Assembly: GCA_018883305.1 (NCBI GenBank)
Contig: VEQI01000198.1
Coordinates: 1 to 6,582 of the forward strand
Direction of reading: 5' to 3'
From: Limnohabitans sp.
Lineage (GTDB): Bacteria > Pseudomonadota > Gammaproteobacteria > Burkholderiales > Burkholderiaceae_C
DNA: 6,582 bases
In this document: positions 1 to 5,438 of the stretch, piece by piece
Layout: each line of letters starts with the position of its first letter
How positions within the stretch are numbered: the stretch's first letter is position 1
Program-made: the position numbers and the translations under genes
Notes under the pieces: generated by a model
What the model was told of the DNA's origin: nothing
Database searches by the model: none
The model's input: only the letters and a program-made list of their open reading frames with translations

Positions 1-124
1 CATGGAAGCGATGAAAATGGAGCATACCCTCACTGCCCCCGCCGAAGGCGAGGTCCTGGAGTTGCTATACGCCCCGGGCGATCAAGTGACCGAAGGGGCC
101 GAGTTGCTGCGACTCTCGACATGA
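1..124 (+). CDS. liuD: Biotin-dependent acyl-CoA carboxylase alpha subunit, C-terminal end (probable methylcrotonyl-CoA carboxylase), partial
   Basis: Only the last 40 codons are in the window; the reading frame is open to the left edge. The peptide begins MEAMKMEH, the classic biotin carboxyl carrier motif; the lysine codon at 14-16 is the biotinylation site. The rest (TAPAEGEV, then PGDQVTEGAELLRL) is the second half of the biotinyl/lipoyl beta-barrel. In the family this domain ends a protein of about 650-680 residues that carries biotin carboxylase at its N-terminus and passes CO2 to a carboxyltransferase partner. The nearby HMG-CoA lyase gene makes methylcrotonyl-CoA carboxylase (leucine degradation) the best guess. 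Propionyl- or geranyl-CoA carboxylase cannot be excluded from this fragment. The stop codon overlaps the next gene's start as ATGA (121-124), so translation is probably coupled. Confidence 0.88.
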   Translation, partial: MEAMKMEHTLTAPAEGEVLELLYAPGDQVTEGAELLRLST

Positions 125-1050
125 AAATTCTCAACTGCCAGTCCGACACGAAATCCGAACCCTGGTTGCAAGGCCTGCGCGCCGCCTTGCCCGAGGCCGA
201 GATCTACGACTGGGTGCCCGGTGCGCCGCAGGCAGATTACGCCGTCGTATGGGCACCCCCCCAGCAAATGCTGGATGAGCAGACCCATCTGAAGGCGTTG
301 TTCAACACCGGCGCGGGTGTGGACAAGCTGATGGCGCTGAACCTGCGGCCCGAGCTGGCGGTGGTTCGGCTGGAGGATGCCGGCATGGGCGTGCAGATGG
401 TGGAGTATGTGCTCTACGCCGTCACTCGCCACTTTCGCGAATTGGGTGCCTATGAGCAAGCGCAAACCGAGACGCGTTGGGCGTACCGGAAACCCTTGCG
501 GCGTTCGGATTTTCCGATCGGCGTGCTGGGCTTGGGTGTGTTGGGCCAGCAGGTGGCGCAGGGCCTGGCGGCCTTTCAATACACCGTCAATGGCTGGAGC
601 CGGACCCCTCGCACGGTGGATGGCGTGCGTTGTTTCCACGGCGCCCAGGGCCTGAACGATTTTCTGGCCGCCTCCCGTTTTCTGGTGTGTTTGCTGCCCT
701 TGACCCCGGACACCGCGGGACTGCTGAATCAAGACACCTTGTCACGTTTGCAGCCCGGAGGCTATCTGATCAATGTGGCGCGTGGCGGCCATTTGGTGGA
801 TCAAGACCTGCTGGACCTGCTGGCGCGTGGCCACCTCGCGGGTGCCACGCTGGATGTCTTTCATACGGAACCCTTGCCGTCGGATCACCCTTTCTGGCGG
901 CACCCCCAAATCACCGTGACCCCGCATACCTCGGCGCGTACCTTGCGTGACGAGACCATCGCCCAGATTGCTGGCAAACTTCAGGCTTTGGCTGGTGGCG
1001 CGGACATCGCGTCGCTGGGTGGCGTGGTTCATCGCCAACGAGGTTATTGA
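121..1050 (+). CDS. ghrA: Glyoxylate/hydroxypyruvate reductase A (GhrA-type D-2-hydroxyacid dehydrogenase)
   Basis: A 309-residue cytoplasmic NAD(P)H-dependent 2-hydroxyacid dehydrogenase; the family reduces glyoxylate to glycolate and hydroxypyruvate to glycerate. The split substrate domain contributes W44 and the GAGVD loop (64-68). The Rossmann nucleotide-binding motif GLGVLG lies at 137-142. The catalytic triad is visible as R221 (NVARGGHLV), E250 (DVFHTEPLP) and H269 (TPHTSA). WSRTPR at 159-164 follows the second Rossmann strand, where an Arg pair in GhrA is thought to favour NADPH. Length and the RGY C-terminus match E. coli GhrA (about 312 residues) as I remember it. The ATG start overlaps the upstream stop (ATGA) and has no clear Shine-Dalgarno, which suggests reinitiation. 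Its place between two leucine-pathway genes suggests the true substrate may be a leucine-derived keto acid; that is inference. Confidence 0.9.
   Translation: MKILNCQSDTKSEPWLQGLRAALPEAEIYDWVPGAPQADYAVVWAPPQQMLDEQTHLKALFNTGAGVDKLMALNLRPELAVVRLEDAGMGVQMVEYVLYAVTRHFRELGAYEQAQTETRWAYRKPLRRSDFPIGVLGLGVLGQQVAQGLAAFQYTVNGWSRTPRTVDGVRCFHGAQGLNDFLAASRFLVCLLPLTPDTAGLLNQDTLSRLQPGGYLINVARGGHLVDQDLLDLLARGHLAGATLDVFHTEPLPSDHPFWRHPQITVTPHTSARTLRDETIAQIAGKLQALAGGADIASLGGVVHRQRGY
1040..1043 (+). promoter_or_regulatory. Ribosome binding site for HMG-CoA lyase
   Basis: GAGG lies 8 bases before the ATG at 1052, inside the last codons of the preceding reductase gene. It picks this ATG over in-frame upstream starts that would extend the protein back to 947 inside the reductase gene; the resulting N-terminus fits the family. 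Confidence 0.6.
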
Positions 1051-1051
1051 C

Positions 1052-1954
1052 ATGATTCCTTCCCGTGTTTCCCTGCTTGAATCAGGCCCCCGCGACGGCC
1101 TGCAAAATGAGGCGCAGCCGGTGCCCGCTGCCATCAAGATCGAGCTGGTGCATCGTCTGCAAGCGGCGGGCTTGCGCAACATCGAGGTCACCAGCTTTGT
1201 GTCGCCCAAGTGGGTGCCGCAGATGGCGGACAACGCCGAGGTGATGGCGGGTGTGCAGCGGCAACCGGGCGTGCGTTACGCCGTGCTCACACCCAACCTC
1301 AAGGGCTATGAAGCGGCCGTGTTGTCGCGCCCGGATGAAGTCGTGGTGTTCACCGCGGCCAGTGATGCGTTTTGTCAGCGCAATCTCAATTGCACCGTGG
1401 CCGAAAGCATTGATCGCATGGCACCGGTGGTGGAGGCGGCGCTGGCCGCAGGTATCCATGTGCGTGGTGTCATCTCCACCACCGTGGGTTGTCCCTACCA
1501 GGGCGATGTGACACCTGCTGCCGTGAGTGATGTCTCGCGCCGCATGAAAGCGCTGGGTGTGCAGCACCTGGGGGTGGCGGACACCATTGGTGTGGGAACG
1601 CCTCGCAAGGTTCAGGCTGCCATGGAGGCCGCGCTGCAACACTACGACCTGGCCACCATCTCCGGGCATTTCCATGACACCTATGGCCAGGCGCTCAGCA
1701 ACACGCTGGCCTGTCTGGAATTGGGGATCTGGCAATTCGATGCTTCAGTGGCCGGCCTGGGCGGGTGCCCGTATGCCAAAGGCGCCACGGGCAATGTGGC
1801 GACCGAAGATGTGGTCTTCATGCTGCACGGCATGGGCATCGAAACCGGCATTGATCTGGATGCGCTGGTGGACGCTGGTGCCTTTATTTGTGCTGCACTG
1901 GGTCGGCCGACTTCTTCGCGCGTGGGCAAGGCCTTGCTGGCCAAACGCGCATGA
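1052..1954 (+). CDS. mvaB: Hydroxymethylglutaryl-CoA lyase
   Basis: A 300-residue TIM-barrel lyase that cleaves (S)-3-hydroxy-3-methylglutaryl-CoA to acetyl-CoA and acetoacetate, the last step of leucine degradation (called LiuE in Pseudomonas). The N-terminal signature GPRDGLQNE (12-20) supplies the catalytic Arg14 and metal ligand Asp15. Glu45 lies in the IEVTSFVSPKWVPQ stretch. GHFHDTYG (205-212) supplies the metal-binding histidines 206 and 208. SVAGLGGCPYAKGATGN (232-248) is the HMG-CoA lyase active-site loop with catalytic Cys239, which separates this enzyme from homocitrate and isopropylmalate synthases. Length is typical for bacterial members. The start at 1052 leaves one base after the reductase stop and has GAGG at 1040-1043. 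The stop overlaps the next start (ATGA, 1951-1954). No odd residues were seen. Confidence 0.96.
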   Translation: MIPSRVSLLESGPRDGLQNEAQPVPAAIKIELVHRLQAAGLRNIEVTSFVSPKWVPQMADNAEVMAGVQRQPGVRYAVLTPNLKGYEAAVLSRPDEVVVFTAASDAFCQRNLNCTVAESIDRMAPVVEAALAAGIHVRGVISTTVGCPYQGDVTPAAVSDVSRRMKALGVQHLGVADTIGVGTPRKVQAAMEAALQHYDLATISGHFHDTYGQALSNTLACLELGIWQFDASVAGLGGCPYAKGATGNVATEDVVFMLHGMGIETGIDLDALVDAGAFICAALGRPTSSRVGKALLAKRA

Positions 1955-2202
1955 GCGCCAGCACGCCTGGCCGGGCGCAGCAGGCCTTGTTGCGACGCCG
2001 GCTTCATCAGGTTCAAGCCATGCCCGCCGGCGGCTTTTTGCCTTCACCTTGTGTCTCGATTTGCACCATGGACCCCGTGTCGGGTCATTGCCTGGGCTGC
2101 TTTCGCACGCTGGCAGAAATCGCTGACTGGGCTTCGCAATCTCCTGAGGGGCAGCGCGCCATTTGGGATCAGGTGGCCCAGCGAATGCCAGCGGCCACTT
2201 GA
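1951..2202 (+). CDS. DUF1289 small four-cysteine protein
   Basis: An 83-residue protein with the DUF1289 pattern: SPCVSICTMD (32-41) followed by GHCLGCFRTLAEIADW (45-60). Four cysteines (34, 38, 47, 50) form a CxxxC...CxxC arrangement that could hold a metal such as zinc or an Fe-S centre, but no function is established for the family. The first 30 residues are Arg/Gln-rich with no hydrophobic segment, so the protein should be cytoplasmic. I chose ATG 1951, which overlaps the HMG-CoA lyase stop as ATGA. An in-frame ATG at 1888 exists but would add residues lying wholly inside the lyase gene and unlike the family. No Shine-Dalgarno precedes 1951, which fits translational coupling. Its TGA (2200-2202) overlaps the ribosome binding site of the next gene. 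Confidence 0.85.
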   Translation: MSASTPGRAQQALLRRRLHQVQAMPAGGFLPSPCVSICTMDPVSGHCLGCFRTLAEIADWASQSPEGQRAIWDQVAQRMPAAT

Positions 2203-2204
2203 GG
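2201..2204 (+). promoter_or_regulatory. Ribosome binding site deciding the isomerase start
   Basis: GAGG overlaps the stop of the DUF1289 gene (TGAGG) and lies 7 bases before ATG 2212. The in-frame GTG at 2206 is only one base from it, too close to be used, so ATG 2212 is preferred. Confidence 0.6.
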
Positions 2205-2211
2205 CGTGTCC

Positions 2212-2865
2212 ATGAGCACCACCGTCACGATGTATCTGGACTTCATCAGTCCGTATGCCTATCTCGCGTTTGAGACCTTGCCACCACAGTTGGCGGGGTT
2301 GGACGTCACGGTGCGCTACGAGCCCATTTTGTTTGCGGGCTTGTTGAAGCACCATGGACAACTGGGGCCCGCAGAAATTGCCAGCAAGCGCGAGTGGACC
2401 TATCGGCAAGTCATGTGGCTGGCGCGTGAGGCGCAGGTGCCGCTGGCCATGCCGGCCCGGCATCCGTTTAATCCGCTGGCCTTGTTGCGGCTGGCAAGGG
2501 CTTGCACGGTGGATGGGGAGGTGGACCGAGTCACCTGCGCCACGCTGTTTCAGCACGTGTGGTGCCATGAGGGGCAGGAGGCGGAGGATGTCGCTCGTCT
2601 GGAGGCCCTGATTCAAAAATTGCAACCGATGCGTGCCATCACCGATGCGCAGGTCAAGCAGTCGCTGATCGACGCCACCCAGGCGGCCATTGATCTCGGC
2701 GTGTTTGGTGTGCCCACGTTTGCGGTCCATGACCGTTTGTTCTGGGGGCAGGACTCCTTGCCCATGCTGCGCCAATATCTGCAAGGCGATGCCTGGTTCA
2801 AGACAGATCGGCAGCAGGTTGCAAGCGTGGCGCAAGGCGTACGGCGCTCAATCGGGGGTGCCTGA
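2212..2865 (+). CDS. 2-hydroxychromene-2-carboxylate isomerase family protein (DsbA-like, kappa-GST-like)
   Basis: A 217-residue thioredoxin-fold protein with an inserted helical domain. The N-terminal YLDFISPYAYLAFE (8-21) places Ser13-Pro14 where thiol oxidoreductases have the CxxC, the pattern of glutathione-dependent isomerases and kappa-class glutathione transferases. KREWTYRQ (59-66) and ARHPFNPLALLRL (82-94) are typical family stretches. FGVPTF (165-170) carries the cis-proline (P168), and FWGQDSLPML (177-186) closes the active site. The founding member isomerises 2-hydroxychromene-2-carboxylate in naphthalene degradation, but homologues are widespread in genomes without that pathway and no aromatic-degradation gene is seen here. 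The role is better described as a glutathione-dependent isomerase or transferase of unknown substrate. It is 9 bases downstream of the DUF1289 gene, presumably in the same transcript. Confidence 0.88.
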   Translation: MSTTVTMYLDFISPYAYLAFETLPPQLAGLDVTVRYEPILFAGLLKHHGQLGPAEIASKREWTYRQVMWLAREAQVPLAMPARHPFNPLALLRLARACTVDGEVDRVTCATLFQHVWCHEGQEAEDVARLEALIQKLQPMRAITDAQVKQSLIDATQAAIDLGVFGVPTFAVHDRLFWGQDSLPMLRQYLQGDAWFKTDRQQVASVAQGVRRSIGGA

Positions 2866-2871
2866 TCCCCG
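2853..2871 (+). other. Short GC hairpin over the isomerase stop codon
   Basis: CGGGG (2853-2857) pairs with CCCCG (2867-2871) around a 9-base loop containing the isomerase stop (2863-2865). No T-run follows, so it is not an intrinsic terminator. Its right arm borders GGTG (2871-2874), the only candidate ribosome binding site for the next gene, 5 bases from its ATG. The stem is short and could be chance. Confidence 0.3.
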
Positions 2872-2879
2872 GTGCACTC

Positions 2880-4700
2880 ATGCCCAACGCGTTCAATTTT
2901 TCCGCCTCTCCCTTTGACTGCCTCAACCAGGACGAACAACGCCTGGTGCGCGACAGTGTCGATGTGGCCTACTACCCGGAAGGGGCCACCATTCTGGAAA
3001 AGGGGTCCACGCCCAGCCACCTCTTTGTCATTATCAAAGGCTATGTCAGCCAGTATGAAGACGAAGAGCTGACCACCACCTATGGGCCAGATGATTGCTT
3101 CGATGGTCGAGGTCTGGTGGCTGGCCGGACCAGCAGCCGCTTTGTGGCCACCGAAGAAGTGGTGGCCTACCAGCTGACCCGCGATGCCGTCACCCACCTG
3201 ATTGCAGCCAATGCCACTTTTGGCGCCTTGCTGTTTGCCGACCTCAGCCAGAAACTCAGCGCGTTGTCACAACGCCAGAGTCAGCAGGAGTTGCAGTCGC
3301 TCACCCTGTCTCGTGTGGATGAGGCCTTTTTGCGCCCGGCCCATTTTGTGGAGATGGAGACCGACATTTTGTCGGTGGTGAAAATTTTCAATCAGCACCG
3401 TACCTCCAATGTGCTGGTGCGTGACAACCGCAGCCATCCACCCCGGTTGGGCATTTTCACGGCCACGGCCTTGCAGCGTGCGATCCTGACCGGCACCCCG
3501 CTGGATCGACTGCCGGTGGGTCAACTGGCCAACTTCAATCTGATCACGTTGGCCCCGTCCGATCAGGTGGGCGATGCGCTGGCCACCATGTTGCGCCATC
3601 GGGTACATCGGGTGGTGGTGCAGGAAGACGACAAGATTGTGGGCGTGCTGGAAGCGCTGGACCTGTTCAGCTTCCTGTCAAATCACTCGCACATGATCAC
3701 CGTGCAGATCGAGTCGGCCCAGGACCTGGAGGCCCTGGCGGCTGCAGCCAGCAAGATCACACGGACCATAGCCGTGCTGTTCCGTGGTGGCACGCGCGTC
3801 AACCTGATTGCACGGTTGGTGCAGGATCTGAATGCGCGCTTATTTGAAAAAGCCTGGGTGTTGATCGCCCCGCCTGAGTTGGTGGCTAACAGTTGCTTGT
3901 TTGTCATGGGCAGTGAAGGACGTGGTGAGCAACTGCTCAAGACCGATCAAGACAATGGCCTGATTTTGCGTGACGGTTACGAGCCCCCTGGGGATCTGGA
4001 TGCGCTGTGTCTGCGCTTCTCCAAGGCCTTGCAGGACTTTGGTTACCCCGAGTGTCCCGGCAACATCATGGTCAGCAATGTGCAATGGCGCAACAGTGCC
4101 AGCGAATTTTCTCAACGGGTGCTGCATTGGTTGCTCACGCCCGATCCAGACAACCTGATGAACCTGGCCATCTTCATGGACGCACACGCGGTTTGTGGTG
4201 ACGCGCAGTTGCTGCTGCAGGTGCAGCAATCGGTGATGCGCGTGGCCACGGACAACGATGCGGTGCTGGGCCGCTTTGCCGCTGCCATTGATGCGTTTGG
4301 CAACAGTCAAGGTTGGTGGAACCGGCTGCTCGGGTTGGAGAACAGCCAGACGCTCAACCTCAAGAAGGAAGGCATCTTCCCGCTGGTGCATGGCATTCGC
4401 AGCCTGTCACTGGCGCATCGGGTGTATGAAACCGGCACGGTGGACCGCATTGAGGCCCTGGTGGCCGAGGGTGCGTTGAGTGCGGAGATGGGTATGGATC
4501 TGACGCAGTCGTTGCTGTTTCTCATGGGCTTGCGTCTCAAGTCGGGGCTGATGGATTGGGAGATGCAACGGCCCGTGAGCGGTGGCGTGGACCCGGCCAA
4601 ACTGTCTACCCTGGATCGCGATCTGCTCAAGGATGCACTGGGTGTGGTGAAAAAATTCAAGGTCCAGTTGCGTCATCGCTTCAAACTGGACAACCTGTGA
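2880..4700 (+). CDS. Cyclic-nucleotide-binding fold / CBS pair / DUF294 nucleotidyltransferase protein
   Basis: A 606-residue multidomain protein with no signal peptide or membrane segment. Residues about 10-125 form a cNMP-binding (CAP-type) beta-roll; the phosphate cassette reads CFDGRGLVAGRTSSRFVA (73-90) and lacks the GE pair of cAMP binders, keeping an Arg at 87. Residues about 150-205 and 214-268 form two CBS domains, a usual adenosine-ligand sensor. Residues about 300-440 are the DUF294 putative nucleotidyltransferase, with GSEGRGEQLLKTDQDNGL (344-361) giving the GS motif and D356/D358 metal ligands, as in GlnD-type enzymes. Residues about 460-605 are the helical DUF294 C-terminal domain. 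Domain order and length match the family; no member's reaction is known to me. The start at 2880 has only weak GGTG upstream. The stop overlaps the exonuclease start (TGATG), arguing for a joint function. Likely a ligand-controlled nucleotidyl transferase. Confidence 0.9.
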   Translation: MPNAFNFSASPFDCLNQDEQRLVRDSVDVAYYPEGATILEKGSTPSHLFVIIKGYVSQYEDEELTTTYGPDDCFDGRGLVAGRTSSRFVATEEVVAYQLTRDAVTHLIAANATFGALLFADLSQKLSALSQRQSQQELQSLTLSRVDEAFLRPAHFVEMETDILSVVKIFNQHRTSNVLVRDNRSHPPRLGIFTATALQRAILTGTPLDRLPVGQLANFNLITLAPSDQVGDALATMLRHRVHRVVVQEDDKIVGVLEALDLFSFLSNHSHMITVQIESAQDLEALAAAASKITRTIAVLFRGGTRVNLIARLVQDLNARLFEKAWVLIAPPELVANSCLFVMGSEGRGEQLLKTDQDNGLILRDGYEPPGDLDALCLRFSKALQDFGYPECPGNIMVSNVQWRNSASEFSQRVLHWLLTPDPDNLMNLAIFMDAHAVCGDAQLLLQVQQSVMRVATDNDAVLGRFAAAIDAFGNSQGWWNRLLGLENSQTLNLKKEGIFPLVHGIRSLSLAHRVYETGTVDRIEALVAEGALSAEMGMDLTQSLLFLMGLRLKSGLMDWEMQRPVSGGVDPAKLSTLDRDLLKDALGVVKKFKVQLRHRFKLDNL

Positions 4701-5371
4701 TGAAGCGTTGGTTGTCACCACCTCGCTGGGTCGCGCGTGTCAAGCGTGAGTGGCTGGTGTATCACCTGGGACTGCCCGAGTTTCGCTTCATGTTTGACGC
4801 ACCACCTGATTTTGAGTGGGTGTCGCTGGACTGCGAAACCACCGGACTGAACGTGCGTACCGACGAGATCATCTCCATCGGTGCTGTGCGCATTGCGGGT
4901 AACCGCATCCTCACCAGTGAGCGGCTGGAGTTGCTGGTCCGGCCCGAGCGCGGTGTCTCGGCTGACAGTGTGCGCGTGCACCGCTTGCGTGAGCGCGATG
5001 TGGCGCAGGGCCTTCCAATCGAGGAGGCCATGAAACAGCTGATGCATTTCATCGGCAGTCGACCTCTGGTGGGGTACTACCTGGAGTTCGATGTGGCCAT
5101 GCTCAACCGCGCCATCTGGCCCATGCTCGGGCAAGGCTTGCCGCAGCCCAAGATCGAAGTTTCGGGCATGTACTATGACTACAAGTTCCGGCAATTGCCG
5201 CCCTATCAGCAGCAAGCGCGTCCCGAGATTGATTTGCGATTCAACACCTTGATGCAGGAACTGCAACTGCCCGTGTACGAGGCGCATGATGCCTTGAATG
5301 ACGCCATGATGGCGGCGCTGGCATTTATCAAGCTGCGGCAGCTGCGTGGCGAGTCAGATCAGCCGCATTGA
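4700..5371 (+). CDS. DEDDh 3'-5' exonuclease (DnaQ/polymerase III epsilon-like)
   Basis: A 223-residue exonuclease of the RNase T/DnaQ superfamily that removes nucleotides from 3' ends using two metal ions. Exo I is SLDCETTGL (42-50) with D44 and E46. Exo II is GYYLEFDVAMLNR (125-137) with D131. Exo III is YEAHDALNDAMM (193-204) with H196 and D201, which makes it the DEDDh subtype. All five catalytic residues are present. About 38 residues rich in Trp, Arg and Lys precede the domain, and the protein ends soon after Exo III. It is therefore unlikely to be the replicative proofreading subunit, which has a further tail for binding the polymerase. The ATG overlaps the nucleotidyltransferase stop by one base (TGATG) and lacks a good Shine-Dalgarno, so it is probably translated by coupling. 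Substrate (DNA, RNA or a nucleotidylated product) is unknown. Confidence 0.92.
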   Translation: MKRWLSPPRWVARVKREWLVYHLGLPEFRFMFDAPPDFEWVSLDCETTGLNVRTDEIISIGAVRIAGNRILTSERLELLVRPERGVSADSVRVHRLRERDVAQGLPIEEAMKQLMHFIGSRPLVGYYLEFDVAMLNRAIWPMLGQGLPQPKIEVSGMYYDYKFRQLPPYQQQARPEIDLRFNTLMQELQLPVYEAHDALNDAMMAALAFIKLRQLRGESDQPH

Positions 5372-5375
5372 AACG

Positions 5376-5406
5376 AAAAAAACCGGACCCGAGGGTCCGG
5401 TTTCGT
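5376..5406. terminator. Bidirectional intrinsic terminator between convergent genes
   Basis: An 11-bp stem pairs 5380-5390 with 5393-5403 (AACCGGACCC against GGGTCCGGTT, plus one A-T pair) around a two-base GA gap that gives a CGAG tetraloop. On the - strand the stem is followed by a run of T from the seven A at 5376-5382, part of which can also pair, so it should stop actP transcription well. On the + strand only TTTCGT follows, so it is a weaker terminator for the exonuclease operon. It begins within 10 bases of the exonuclease stop. Confidence 0.85.
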
Positions 5407-5407
5407 C

Positions 5408-5434
5408 GCAGGGCCTTGACGGTGCAAGGCCTGC
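5408..5434. other. Second hairpin in the convergent gap, next to the actP stop
   Basis: GCAGG-G-CCTTG (5408-5418) pairs with CAAGGCCTGC (5425-5434): a 10-bp stem with one bulged G and the loop ACGGTG. It lies between the actP stop (5439) and the terminator stem. It has no T-run on either side, so it is not a terminator by itself. It may protect the mRNA 3' end or be part of a structured 3' untranslated region. Confidence 0.55.
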
Positions 5435-5438
5435 TCGA

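Noticed and set aside
256..262. Run of seven C in the reductase gene as a possible phase-variable tract
   Set aside because: It is too short to argue slippage, the frame is intact, and such runs are common in GC-rich DNA.
82..732. Open frame on the - strand opposite the reductase (216 codons)
   Set aside because: It lies antisense to a confidently identified gene and its Gln/His/Arg-rich translation resembles no family.
947..1051. Upstream extension of HMG-CoA lyase into the reductase gene
   Set aside because: The added residues do not fit the family; ATG 1052 has a good ribosome binding site and gives the normal length of 300 residues.
1863..1870. GCTGGTGG octamers resembling E. coli Chi (also near 990 and, reversed, at 6056)
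   Set aside because: The words encode ordinary Leu/Val/Gly codons, and this Chi sequence is not established for betaproteobacteria.
2044..2835. Long open frame on the - strand opposite the isomerase (263 codons)
   Set aside because: It is a codon-bias shadow of a clearly recognised + strand gene. Its translation is rich in Gln, His and Arg with no domain pattern.
4556..4699. Longer exonuclease starting inside the nucleotidyltransferase gene
   Set aside because: The extra 48 codons overlap a conserved domain in another frame and have no family resemblance; the TGATG start at 4700 is the usual coupled form.
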